From NCBI RefSeq assembly GCF_000007825.1, contig NC_004722.1, forward strand, positions 784,501 to 848,500: DNA of 64,000 nt. The letters run 5' to 3'. The notes below the pieces were generated by a model, which was not told where the DNA came from, did no database searches, and worked only from the letters and a program-made list of their open reading frames with translations. The stretch is from Bacillus cereus ATCC 14579. Its GTDB lineage: Bacteria; Bacillota; Bacilli; Bacillales; Bacillaceae_G. The translations under genes were made by a program, and so were the position numbers. Shown piece after piece: positions 1 to 8,575 of the stretch; the stretch's first letter is position 1, and each line of letters begins with the position of its first letter.

Positions 1-14
1 TTGAAATATAGCCA

Positions 15-46
15 AGAAGAAATGAGTAAGCTTACTTATTTCTTCT
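15..46. repeat. near-perfect palindrome upstream of the first gene
   Basis: Two abutting 16-nt arms with one mismatch, centred on an AAGCTT at about 28-33. It lies 40-70 bases before the first start codon. No T-run follows, so it looks more like an operator or mRNA hairpin than an intrinsic terminator. The end of the upstream gene is outside the window, so a role in its termination cannot be excluded. Confidence 0.5.
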
Positions 47-87
47 ATATAATAAAGAAGAATTTGACGGATAAAGGAGAGAGCATA

Positions 88-1083
88 ATGAATCATACAT
101 CATTCCGAGCAATCGTTGTGAACGAAACGGAAAATCATCAGTTTGTAAGAAAAGTTGTTGAGAGAGAAGTAAGTAGTTTACCTGAGGGAGACGTATTCAT
201 ACAAGTTCATTATTCTTCATTAAATTATAAAGATGCTCTTTCAGCTACTGGTAATAAGGGTGTTACGAGAACATATCCTCATACGCCAGGAATTGATGCT
301 GCAGGAGTGGTTGTGAGTAGTGAAGATGCTACCATTAAAGCAGGAGATCAAGTTATTGTAACGGGATATGACTTAGGTATGAATACCTCTGGTGGTTTCG
401 GAGAATATATTCGCGTGCCATCATCTTGGGTCGTGCCTTTACCGGAAGGAATGTCATTAAAGGAAAGTATGATGTATGGGACAGCAGGTTTTACTGCGGC
501 TTTGTCGGTATATAAGCTTATTGGAGCAGGAGTCAAGCCTAGTATGGGAGATGTTTTAGTAACGGGTGCTACAGGCGGCGTAGGGAGTGTAGCTGTTAGT
601 ATATTAAGTAAGCTAGGGTTTAACGTAGTAGGAGCGACAGGAAAAATGGAAGAGGAAGATATGCTGCTACGTCTAGGAGCGAAAAAGGTGATTCATCGCG
701 CGGAATTGAATGATGAATCAGGAAGCCCGATGTTAAAAGGGATATACGCGGGAGTTATCGATACTGTAGGTGGACATATGCTAGAAACAGCTTTAAAAAC
801 AGTAAAGTATGGTGGTTGTGTAACGACATGCGGTAATGTGGCAGGCCAGGAACTACAAACAACGGTATATCCGTTTATTTTACGAGGTATAAGCCTTTTA
901 GGGATAGATTCCGTGCAATGCCCAGTAGATGTGAGAAGAGATGTTTGGACGCTTTTAGCGAAAGAATGGGGAAATAAAGAGTTACTATCTTATACAGAAG
1001 AATGTACATTAGAAGAATTAGAGAAGAAGTTTGCACTTATATTGCAAGGAAAGTTAAAAGGAAGGACAGTTGTTAAAATATAA
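88..1083 (+). CDS. YhdH/YhfP-family quinone oxidoreductase (acryloyl-CoA reductase-like)
   Basis: A medium-chain dehydrogenase/reductase of 331 residues. The N-terminal GroES-like part carries YSSLNYKDAL and the NADPH-binding Rossmann part carries VTGATGGVGSVAVSIL, both typical of the YhdH/YhfP branch, which uses NADPH and has no zinc-binding cysteines. Family members reduce acryloyl-CoA or related enones and quinones; the substrate here is not shown. The frame is open from base 1, but AAAGGAGA at 73-80 fixes the ATG at 88 as the start. It is a monocistronic unit that ends in a terminator shared with the convergent Na/Pi transporter. Confidence 0.88.
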   Translation: MNHTSFRAIVVNETENHQFVRKVVEREVSSLPEGDVFIQVHYSSLNYKDALSATGNKGVTRTYPHTPGIDAAGVVVSSEDATIKAGDQVIVTGYDLGMNTSGGFGEYIRVPSSWVVPLPEGMSLKESMMYGTAGFTAALSVYKLIGAGVKPSMGDVLVTGATGGVGSVAVSILSKLGFNVVGATGKMEEEDMLLRLGAKKVIHRAELNDESGSPMLKGIYAGVIDTVGGHMLETALKTVKYGGCVTTCGNVAGQELQTTVYPFILRGISLLGIDSVQCPVDVRRDVWTLLAKEWGNKELLSYTEECTLEELEKKFALILQGKLKGRTVVKI

Positions 1084-1121
1084 TAAGAAAGAGACGCTTA
1101 AGTTAGCGTCTCTTTCTTATT
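1082..1121. terminator. bidirectional intrinsic terminator
   Basis: A 17-bp perfect stem (1082-1098 with 1105-1121) around a 6-nt loop, with A/T-rich flanks. It sits between two convergent genes and overlaps the stop codon of the minus-strand gene. Confidence 0.9.
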
Positions 1122-2775
1122 ATAATGATTGTTTTAGATTAATTTTTCCTTGTTCACCTAAAACACCGTCAGCGATATTTACAGCGTGATCACCAATGCG
1201 CTCTAAGTTACTTACCATATCGACGAAGATGATACTTGCATCACCTGAACAGCTGCGTTCGTTTAGACGTAATACGTGACGTTTACGAAGAACACGTTCC
1301 ATTTGGTCGATTTTGCGTTCTTTGGCAATAACAGTTTGAGCTAGTTCAGTATCGAAGTTTGTTAAAGCTTCAACTGAGTCTTGCAGTGTTGAAATTGTTA
1401 ACTCAAGCATTTCGTTTAATTCAGCTAATGCTTCATCTGATAGTGAAACACGGTTTGAAATTTGGAAATCTACAAGTTCTACAAGATTTTCTACATGATC
1501 ACCGACACGTTCAATATCTCCAACAACACCTGCTAAAACAGAATGTTTTTCAGAATCCGTAGGTGAAAGTGGCTTTTCTGATAGTAAAACTAAATACTCG
1601 GTAATTTTTTTATCTAAATTGTTAATAGCTCCTTCTAATTGAGTAGCCATGTTTGCGTGTTTTTTGTCTTGTGTATTTAAAAATTGATTTGCTTCTTTTA
1701 ATCCATGTAATGAGAACTCAGCCATACGGATAATCTCTTTTTGAGCTTCAGTTAAAGCGATGGCTGGAGATTGTTCAATAAAGATTGGATTTAAATGTTG
1801 TGGTTTGAAGTCAATCGCTGCATCTTCACCACGAATAATTTTTGTTACAATCCATGCTAACACTGCAATGAACGGGAATTGAATGATTGTATTTGTTACG
1901 TTAAATGTTCCGTGTGCAAATGCAATAGTCATTTCTGGATTCAAGTTTAATGATGTTTGGAAATATTGAATTAAACTTGTAAATGGTATTAATAAAATTG
2001 TAAAGATAATTGTACCGATAATATTAAAGATAACGTGAACTAATGCTGCACGTCTTGCTGCAATTGAAGTACCGATTGCTGCTAATACAGCTGTAATTGT
2101 TGTACCGATGTTATCACCGAATAATACAGGAAGAGCTGCTTGTAAATCGATTGCACCTTGACCGAATAGTTCTTGTAAAATACCGATTGTTGCACTTGAA
2201 CTTTGTACAATTAAAGTAAAGACTGTACCGACAACAATTCCTAAAATTGGATTATCACTCATGCTCACTGTTAATTCTTGGAATGATTCTAAAGAACGAA
2301 GAGGTTTCATACCTGCGCTCATTAATTCTAAACCGAAGAATAACATACCAAAACCGAATACAACTTGACCTACAGAATGTACTTTTTTATTTTTAAAGAA
2401 GAATAGTAAGATTGCTCCAACTGCCATAACTGGGAGAGCATATTCTCCGATTTTAATTCCGATAATAAATGCAGTAACTGTCGTACCGATGTTTGCACCC
2501 ATAATAACACCGATTGCTTGTCTTAATGTCATAAATCCGGCACTTACAAGTCCGACTGTTAAAGCGGTTGTTCCTGAACTGGATTGGATTAATACAGTAA
2601 CTAACATACCTGCTAGTACACCCATAAGTGGGTTTGTTGTAAAACGATCTAGAATATCGCGAAGACGATCTCCAGCTGCTTGTTGCAGTCCATCGCCCAT
2701 GTATTTAATCCCGAATAAGAAAATACCTAATCCACCAATGAACTGGAAGATCATATCTTGAACATTATATTCCAC
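1120..2775 (-). CDS. Na/Pi cotransporter family protein with C-terminal PhoU-like domain
   Basis: Predicted sodium-dependent phosphate transporter (YjbB/NptA type), 551 residues. The membrane half has the two inverted Na_Pi_cotrans repeats, each with the family QSSS signature (LIQSSSGTTAL and LIVQSSSATIG). The last 200 or so residues are helical and PhoU-like, as in bacterial YjbB proteins, which mainly export phosphate. The longest frame starts with a GTG at 2784 that overlaps the AAGGAG ribosome site. The GTG three codons later (2775) has correct 8-nt spacing and is taken as the start. It is a single-gene unit with its own terminator. Confidence 0.9.
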   Translation of the reverse strand: MEYNVQDMIFQFIGGLGIFLFGIKYMGDGLQQAAGDRLRDILDRFTTNPLMGVLAGMLVTVLIQSSSGTTALTVGLVSAGFMTLRQAIGVIMGANIGTTVTAFIIGIKIGEYALPVMAVGAILLFFFKNKKVHSVGQVVFGFGMLFFGLELMSAGMKPLRSLESFQELTVSMSDNPILGIVVGTVFTLIVQSSSATIGILQELFGQGAIDLQAALPVLFGDNIGTTITAVLAAIGTSIAARRAALVHVIFNIIGTIIFTILLIPFTSLIQYFQTSLNLNPEMTIAFAHGTFNVTNTIIQFPFIAVLAWIVTKIIRGEDAAIDFKPQHLNPIFIEQSPAIALTEAQKEIIRMAEFSLHGLKEANQFLNTQDKKHANMATQLEGAINNLDKKITEYLVLLSEKPLSPTDSEKHSVLAGVVGDIERVGDHVENLVELVDFQISNRVSLSDEALAELNEMLELTISTLQDSVEALTNFDTELAQTVIAKERKIDQMERVLRKRHVLRLNERSCSGDASIIFVDMVSNLERIGDHAVNIADGVLGEQGKINLKQSL

Positions 2776-3095
2776 GCATTCCACTCCTTAAATTTCATGT
2801 ACGATGTAATTATTAACTGAACCTTGAGTCACTGTAAACGGTTTGCTAGTAAAATTTACACTAAATTTACAAAGGGAATAAAAGTTTACAATCCCTTAAA
2901 GAAACAACTGCATTTCATTGGTTTTTATCTTGTATAAATCTTAATTTTGTAAAGAAATCACACTTTTTAGAATAATGTTGTTCAGTCGAATATCAAGGAA
3001 AGCGTATGCAAGTTCATCGTATATTTTTTGATGAACGTTAAAAAAATATGTAGGGAAATGCATGTAGTTTTAGAACAGCAAAATGAGGGAAAACA
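2776..3095. other. intergenic region, no gene seen
   Basis: About 320 bases of AT-rich sequence between the start of the Na/Pi transporter and the terminator of the MFS gene. It must hold the Na/Pi promoter. I see no convincing small ORF with a ribosome site and no strong hairpin. Confidence 0.5.
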
Positions 3096-3107
3096 ATTCT
3101 TTTAACA

Positions 3108-3142
3108 TGATAAAAAAGCCACTGAATTATCCAGCAGCTTTT
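3108..3142 (-). terminator. intrinsic terminator of the MFS gene
   Basis: On the minus strand AAAAAGC pairs with GCTTTTTT, with a CTG/CAG pair inside a small internal loop. It overlaps the 3' end of the MFS coding sequence. Confidence 0.75.
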
Positions 3143-4329
3143 TCCGTGTTTTTATCGCCATGCTTTTGTTTTCTTATGCTTGTAATGTAAATGAAGAGAA
3201 AAGCAATAAGTAATAGAGAGGAGTAACGATATACAGTTGCATAGTTTGTAAAGTGAGCAATAAATCCAAAGATAATCGCTCCAGCGCCGATTCCAAGGTC
3301 AAATGCGGAGAAGAATGTAGCAGTTGCTACGCCGCGTCGATGCGGTGCTACGCGGTCAATCATCCATGCTTGTAGTGCAGGTTGGATCGCTCCAAAACCA
3401 CTTCCGTAACATGCTGCAGCAATAATTAAGCTCGGAATTGTCGTCGTATACGACAATAAAATAATACCTGTAAACGTTATAATAACTCCCGGAATGATGA
3501 CGAATGTATGGCCTTTCGCATCATATAGCTTTCCAGAGAATGGACGTGTCACAGCGATTGCTAGTGCGTTACATAAAAAGAAGAGACTAATATCAGCTAT
3601 GCCGACTTCTGTAGCAAATAGTGTGATAAAACTTCCGATTCCTCCGTACATTAATGTAATACATAATATTAATAATGAAGGAAGTAAAGCTTTACGCTCA
3701 ATAAATCCATCGAGAAAAGTACTAGATGATTGTTGTGGAGGCTGTTTCGTTTTTTGGATTTGAAGTAGTTTCGTTAATATTAATGAAACAATTGTGCACG
3801 ATAATGCACATAAAAAAAGAATTGTGAAGTTATATGTTTGCATAAGCCATAGTCCGATAAGTGGACCGAGGGCCATTGCAAGTGTTCCAGAAAGACCAAA
3901 ATATCCCATGCCTTCTCCGCGGCGAGCTGAGGGAATTAAATCAGAAACGACAGTTCCATATGTAGTCGTTGTAATGCCGAAACCAGCTCCGTGCAAAATA
4001 CGAACAGCAAGCAAGAGAAAAATAGTTGAGGCGAAAAGGTAACTGCCCATAGCGAGTAAACAGATAGCAGTACCGATCATTAAAATGATTTTTTTATTGA
4101 ATTTTTGCAAGGCGTTCCCAGTTAGCGGTCTAACAAAAAGTGCCGCAACGGTAAACATGCCGACAACAAATCCGATATTTGAACTTGTGCCACCAATTTC
4201 TTTCACATAAACAGGTAAGGTTGGAATTAACATTTGAAACCCTAAAAACATACATAAGTTTGCAAAAATTAAAGCAACAAACTCTTTTGTCCATAACGGT
4301 TCTCGTTTTACGAGTATTGCTTCTCCCAT
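3127..4329 (-). CDS. MFS transporter, drug:H+ antiporter 1 type
   Basis: A 400-residue protein with about 12 membrane segments. Typical major-facilitator features include GFVVGMFTVAALFVRPLTG (the motif-A region after TM2) and the GHTFV/GIILL halves. The glycine-rich stretch around residues 140-160 (YFGLSGTLAMALGPLIGLW) matches motif C of the drug-exporting DHA1 group. Substrate unknown. GGGGATGAAT precedes the ATG with good spacing. It stands alone with its own terminator and no regulator is adjacent. Confidence 0.85.
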   Translation of the reverse strand: MGEAILVKREPLWTKEFVALIFANLCMFLGFQMLIPTLPVYVKEIGGTSSNIGFVVGMFTVAALFVRPLTGNALQKFNKKIILMIGTAICLLAMGSYLFASTIFLLLAVRILHGAGFGITTTTYGTVVSDLIPSARRGEGMGYFGLSGTLAMALGPLIGLWLMQTYNFTILFLCALSCTIVSLILTKLLQIQKTKQPPQQSSSTFLDGFIERKALLPSLLILCITLMYGGIGSFITLFATEVGIADISLFFLCNALAIAVTRPFSGKLYDAKGHTFVIIPGVIITFTGIILLSYTTTIPSLIIAAACYGSGFGAIQPALQAWMIDRVAPHRRGVATATFFSAFDLGIGAGAIIFGFIAHFTNYATVYRYSSLLLIAFLFIYITSIRKQKHGDKNTEKAAG

Positions 4330-4449
4330 ATATTCATCCCCTATATAAAATTTTCTCTTTTCTTTCGAGTATATGTATTGGCCAATGCAACAGTCAAGGA
4401 AGGTGTCTTGAAAACGGATAACAATTTTTAAGGTGAAAAACTGACAAAT

Positions 4450-4468
4450 TTGTGTAAAGGCTACACAA
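4450..4468. promoter_or_regulatory. inverted repeat TTGTGTA-N5-TACACAA, possible operator
   Basis: Perfect 7-bp arms around a 5-nt spacer, in the 319-bp gap between the divergent MFS and MupG-like genes. Its position suits an operator for either gene. The regulator is unknown. Confidence 0.4.
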
Positions 4469-4606
4469 CTATGAAAAAAAGATGTAAAGTATAGATGTAT
4501 AGACTTATAGGTGTTAAGAATGATAGAAATTGTTTTTTCTTTAAAGAAAGCGGATTCAAAGGAGTAGTGAACAAGAAGGGGATATATACTTTTTCACTAC
4601 ATATAT

Positions 4607-4621
4607 TTGAAAAGGTTTACA
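4607..4621 (+). promoter_or_regulatory. cre-like site (14/15), weak
   Basis: Matches the CcpA consensus WTGNAARCGNWWWCA at 14 of 15 positions, but the mismatch falls on the C of the central CG. It lies about 30 bases before the first MupG-like gene. A better cre match lies before the PTS operon at 7804, which supports carbon-catabolite control of the locus. Confidence 0.35.
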
Positions 4622-4648
4622 ATATGATGAAGAAAGAGGCGTGTACAT

Positions 4649-5737
4649 ATGAGACGATTAGGTATTTCTATTTATCCAGAACATTCAACAGTAGAGAAAG
4701 ATAAGGAGTATTTAACATTAGCAAGTAAATATGGGTTTACACGTGTGTTCACATGTTTATTATCTGTGGATGGAGAAAAAGAGAAAATTATTGAAGAATT
4801 TAAAGAAACGATCTCACATGCGAATGCATTAGGGTTCCAAGTATTAGTGGATATTAGTCCATCTGTTTTTGAACAATTAGGTATTTCGTATAATGATTTA
4901 TCATTCTTCCATGAATTGGGTGCGTACGGTATTCGTTTAGATGTTGGTTTTTCAGGATTAGAAGAATCAATTATGACTTATAATCCGTATGGTTTGAAAA
5001 TTGAGATTAATATGAGCAATGGTACGAAGTATGTAGATAACATTATGAGTCATAGACCAAATCGTGAAAATTTAATTGGTTGTCATAATTTTTATCCGCA
5101 TCGTTATTCAGGGTTATCATACGATCATTTCATTAAATGCTCGAAACAATTTAAAGATTACGGTATGAGAACGGCTGCTTTTATTTCATCATTTGATGCA
5201 ACATATGGACCTTGGCCAGTAACAGAAGGGTTATGTACATTAGAGCAGCATCGTGAATTACCGATGACAACACAGGCGAAACATTTATTCGCGACGGAAT
5301 TAATTGATGATGTTATTATTGCAAACGCATATGCGTCAGAAGAAGAATTACAAGCACTAGGTGCATTAAATAAAGAGAAACAAACATTTGATATAGAAAT
5401 ATATGATACAACGACAGAACTAGAAAGAATTATCGTATTAAACGAACCACATTTTTATCGCGGAGATGTATCTGAATATATGATTCGTTCTACACAAAGT
5501 CGTGTGAAATATAAAAAAGAAGAGTTTAAACCTCATAATACGCGTGAAATTAAGCGTGGGGATTTATTAATTGATAATGAACAATATGGTCAGTATAAAG
5601 GCGAATTACAAATTGCATTAAAAGATATGGTGAATACAGGAAAAACAAATGTAGTTGGTCGAATTGTAGAAGAAGAGATTTTCTTACTAGACTATTTACA
5701 AGCATGGGATAAATTCGGATTTACATTAAAGAAATAG
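4649..5737 (+). CDS. MupG-family (DUF871) 6-phosphomuramidase-like hydrolase, paralogue 1
   Basis: 362 residues: an N-terminal TIM-barrel of the DUF871 family (about 1-240) followed by a small beta-rich C-terminal domain (about 250-360). The start RRLGISIYPEHST and the block GCHNFYPHRYSGLSYD are family hallmarks. The characterised relative MupG of Staphylococcus aureus hydrolyses MurNAc-6-phosphate-GlcNAc in the cytoplasm during cell-wall recycling. This copy sits directly before a PRD-type PTS regulator and near a lactose/cellobiose-type PTS. It is clearly related to the paralogue at 10130 and more distant from the one at 37369. The substrate could therefore be a phosphorylated disaccharide other than MurNAc-GlcNAc. 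Confidence 0.87.
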   Translation: MRRLGISIYPEHSTVEKDKEYLTLASKYGFTRVFTCLLSVDGEKEKIIEEFKETISHANALGFQVLVDISPSVFEQLGISYNDLSFFHELGAYGIRLDVGFSGLEESIMTYNPYGLKIEINMSNGTKYVDNIMSHRPNRENLIGCHNFYPHRYSGLSYDHFIKCSKQFKDYGMRTAAFISSFDATYGPWPVTEGLCTLEQHRELPMTTQAKHLFATELIDDVIIANAYASEEELQALGALNKEKQTFDIEIYDTTTELERIIVLNEPHFYRGDVSEYMIRSTQSRVKYKKEEFKPHNTREIKRGDLLIDNEQYGQYKGELQIALKDMVNTGKTNVVGRIVEEEIFLLDYLQAWDKFGFTLKK

Positions 5738-5743
5738 AGAGAA

Positions 5744-5790
5744 TATAAAGGGGAAAAACTACTGATTTCAGCAGCTTTTCCCCCTTTATA
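5744..5790 (+). terminator. intrinsic hairpin after MupG-like gene 1
   Basis: A long stem made of TATAAAGGGGAAAA and TTTTCCCCCTTTATA, with a second CTG/CAG stem inside. It separates the hydrolase gene from the regulator gene 76 bases later. Confidence 0.75.
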
Positions 5791-5813
5791 TATAAAGAGC
5801 GAGAGGAAGAGCT

Positions 5814-7754
5814 ATGACAAAGGTGCATCAGCGATTAATTTCTATTTTAGAGGAATTTTTAGAAGAGAAATCGATGTTAAATCGAGCTTTTTTAGCGGGC
5901 CGTTTACATGTATCGACGAAGACGATTCAAAAGGATATAAAATTATTAAATGATATATTGGAAGAAAACGGAGCGAAAATCGAATCGCAAAGAGGGACTG
6001 GGTACGAATTAGAAATTATACAAAAGAAGAAATTTGAAGACTTTTGTGTGAGTCTATTTCAAAAACAGACGGAAAAGATCCCAACTTCTTATGAAGAAAG
6101 AATAGCGTACATTCTGCAGCGTGTTTTAATGACAGAGGGATATGTGAAGCTTTCAGAATTAGCGGAAGAGATGTATGTGAGCAAATCAACGGTCAATTTA
6201 ATTATGAAAGATGTTACAGATATATGTGGTCGCTATAAATTACAAATTGAGAAGAGACCGTATTATGGTATACGTATTGTTGGAGAGGAATTTAATATTC
6301 GTTCTTGTTTATCACAATATGGTTTACCGCGTTATGACCATACTCCGTTTCATGAGCAATTTGAGCAGACGGAGACATATTTATCGCTACCGCATATATC
6401 ACTCATTCGTTCAATTATATTAAAGTATATTGAAGGCGGAACAATATATTTATCTGATATAGAAATTGATAATTTAGTCATTCATATTGCAATCGCATTA
6501 AAGCGTTTTCAAAGTCAACATTATATGAAAGGACTGCATGCGGAGCAATCAGAACTTATAATAAAGAAAGAATATACAATTGCGAAGCAGATTTTAGGAG
6601 ATTTAGAGAAAGCGTTAAAATTTTCATTTCCAGAAGAAGAAGTATTATATGTGACGATGCATTTATTAAGTACTGCTGTTACAACGAGAAATCGCTATGA
6701 AAATATAGAAGAGCTATTAGGGAAAGATATATATGCATTTATGCAACATATTCTTTTTAAAGTAGCGGAAGAACGGAATCTTATTTTTTATTATGATGAA
6801 GAATTATTATTTGGATTTGGTATTCATTTAAAAACGTTATTAAATCGTTTGAAGTATAAGTTAAATACGAGAAATCCTCTTTTGGCAGAAGTGAAAAAGA
6901 ATTATCCGTATGCTTTTGAAATTGCGGTTCTCGTTGGAGATATCATTGGTGAATATACGGGTGAATCGATCCCTGAAAGTGAAATTGGTTATATTGCAAT
7001 TCACTTCGGTGGAGCTATGAGCCGTTTGCAGGAGCAAAATCAAAAGAAAAGATGCTTATTAGTTTGTGCGACTGGTCAAGGAAGTGCCCAACTATTAAAA
7101 TATAAAATTTTATCACAGTTCCGAGATAAATTAGAGATTGTAGGTATTACAGGCTATTATCAATTGAAAGTAGAAGATCTTTATAAAGAAAAAATAGATT
7201 GTATTATTAGTACGATTCATATACCGAGTGGCTTGCCTGTTCCAGTTATAAAAGTGAATTCAATATTTGATGATAAAGAGATTAAATCGATTGGTCAGCG
7301 GTTGTTTACGCATGTGAATACTAGTGTGCAGCCTTATATTAAGGAAGATTTAATCTTTTTAAATTATAGTGCTTCTACGAAAGAGGATGTTATTCAGTTT
7401 TTATGTGAGAAAGCTGCTGAGAAACGCTATGTACCAGAAAACTTTTATGCTTCTGTTATGGAAAGAGAAAATACGTCTCCGACAGCGGTTGGGAATTCAG
7501 TTGCAATCCCGCATCCGATGCAGTTATTAAGTGAGGAAACTTTTTTGATGTTTTGCACACTTGAAAAGGCTGTTGATTGGGGAGATAAAAAAGTACAAGT
7601 AATTATTTTATTTAGTGTAAAGCGCAATAATAATGAAGATTTGCAAAGGCTTTATGATTTTTTATATGATATTATGTCTAGTCAAACTACGATAGAGAAA
7701 CTTACTCAGACCGAGGTAATTGAAGATTTTCAAGAGATTTTATTATCATTTTGA
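5814..7754 (+). CDS. PRD-containing PTS transcriptional regulator (LicR/BglG-activator family)
   Basis: 646 residues with the full LicR/MtlR-type architecture: an HTH_11 domain (about 1-60), a second Mga-like helix-turn-helix (about 90-170), two PTS regulation domains with conserved histidines (about 185-400), an EIIB-like domain whose phosphorylatable cysteine lies in VCATGQGSA (about residue 418), and a C-terminal EIIA-like domain with the IPHP histidine (about residue 565). Such activators are switched by phosphorylation from HPr and by dephosphorylation when the cognate PTS imports sugar. The neighbouring IIA-IIB-IIC operon is the likely target. It ends in its own terminator. Confidence 0.9.
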   Translation: MTKVHQRLISILEEFLEEKSMLNRAFLAGRLHVSTKTIQKDIKLLNDILEENGAKIESQRGTGYELEIIQKKKFEDFCVSLFQKQTEKIPTSYEERIAYILQRVLMTEGYVKLSELAEEMYVSKSTVNLIMKDVTDICGRYKLQIEKRPYYGIRIVGEEFNIRSCLSQYGLPRYDHTPFHEQFEQTETYLSLPHISLIRSIILKYIEGGTIYLSDIEIDNLVIHIAIALKRFQSQHYMKGLHAEQSELIIKKEYTIAKQILGDLEKALKFSFPEEEVLYVTMHLLSTAVTTRNRYENIEELLGKDIYAFMQHILFKVAEERNLIFYYDEELLFGFGIHLKTLLNRLKYKLNTRNPLLAEVKKNYPYAFEIAVLVGDIIGEYTGESIPESEIGYIAIHFGGAMSRLQEQNQKKRCLLVCATGQGSAQLLKYKILSQFRDKLEIVGITGYYQLKVEDLYKEKIDCIISTIHIPSGLPVPVIKVNSIFDDKEIKSIGQRLFTHVNTSVQPYIKEDLIFLNYSASTKEDVIQFLCEKAAEKRYVPENFYASVMERENTSPTAVGNSVAIPHPMQLLSEETFLMFCTLEKAVDWGDKKVQVIILFSVKRNNNEDLQRLYDFLYDIMSSQTTIEKLTQTEVIEDFQEILLSF

Positions 7755-7764
7755 AAAAGTATAT

Positions 7765-7796
7765 AAAAACTTCCGTTACATAACGGAAGTTTTTTA
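7765..7796 (+). terminator. intrinsic terminator after the PRD regulator
   Basis: A 14-bp perfect stem (7765-7778 with 7781-7794) with a 2-nt centre, followed by T residues. Confidence 0.92.
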
Positions 7797-7803
7797 TGTT
7801 TAA

Positions 7804-7818
7804 TTGTATGCGTTTTCA
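7804..7818 (+). promoter_or_regulatory. CcpA cre site upstream of the PTS operon
   Basis: TTGTATGCGTTTTCA matches WTGNAARCGNWWWCA at 14 of 15 positions with an intact central CG. It lies 46 bases before the IIA gene. This position suggests catabolite repression of the PTS operon. Confidence 0.6.
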
Positions 7819-7864
7819 TAATAAGATGGAAATATAGAAAACATATAGCTTGGGGGAATTTAAA

Positions 7865-8185
7865 ATGGCTGATATGCAAACTCCATTTGCGTTAATTTTA
7901 CATGGTGGCAATGCGAGAAGTGCGGCGCTTGAAGCAATTGCTTTTGCAAGACAAGGAGATTTCGGGAATGCCGGTGAAAAGATGAAACTTGCTAGTGAGG
8001 AAATTTCAGCAGCGCATCGTATTCAAACGGATTTAATTCAAGAAGAGGCAAGAGGAAATCATGCAGAAATTAGTTTACTGTTGGTGCACGCACAAGATCA
8101 TTTAATGAATGCAATTACAGTGAAAGAACTGGCTGAAGAATTTATTGCTCTTCATAAACGAGTAGAAGAGAAAGTGACCGTATAA
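7865..8185 (+). CDS. PTS lactose/cellobiose-type EIIA
   Basis: A 106-residue helical IIA protein of the Lac/Cel family that passes phosphate from HPr to IIB. The active-site histidine is in LLLVHAQDHLMNA (H75). A TTG lies upstream in frame, but GGGGGAAT sits just before the ATG at 7865, which fixes the start. First gene of a five-gene operon; only one base separates it from the IIB gene. Confidence 0.92.
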   Translation: MADMQTPFALILHGGNARSAALEAIAFARQGDFGNAGEKMKLASEEISAAHRIQTDLIQEEARGNHAEISLLLVHAQDHLMNAITVKELAEEFIALHKRVEEKVTV

Positions 8186-8186
8186 G

Positions 8187-8492
8187 ATGTACATTTTATT
8201 ATGTTGTGCAGCAGGTATGTCAACGAGTATGGTCGTAAGAAAAATGCAAGAAGAGGCAAAGAAACAGGGGAAGAATTATAAAATTAAGGCAGTTGATTCA
8301 GAACTAGTGAAGCTTGAAATTAAGGAAGCCGATGTCGTTTTAATTGGCCCACAGGTGAAATATTTATTTCCAGCTGTAGAGTTTCTTGCAAATTCATACA
8401 ATATACCAGTTGCGATTATAGACCAACGAGATTATGGCATGTGTGATGGTTTGAAGGTGCTTAAGCAAGCAGAACAATTAGTTTTAGCATAA
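8187..8492 (+). CDS. PTS lactose/cellobiose-type EIIB
   Basis: 101 residues. The N-terminal P-loop ILLCCAAGMSTSMV carries the phosphocysteine (C7). This is the CelA/LicB type, a separate soluble IIB subunit. It starts one base after the IIA stop and is probably translationally coupled to it. An 80-base gap with weak dyad symmetry separates it from the IIC gene. Confidence 0.92.
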   Translation: MYILLCCAAGMSTSMVVRKMQEEAKKQGKNYKIKAVDSELVKLEIKEADVVLIGPQVKYLFPAVEFLANSYNIPVAIIDQRDYGMCDGLKVLKQAEQLVLA

Positions 8493-8575
8493 TTATATCT
8501 TTTTAAATATAAACATTATAATGTTATAAAGTTTATTTCGTTCTTTTATAGTAGAGAGAAAGAGGAGGGCTATTG

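Noticed and set aside
4495..4704. 69-residue frame before the first MupG-like gene
   Set aside because: It overlaps the ribosome site and start of the MupG-like gene, has no ribosome site and lies in promoter DNA.
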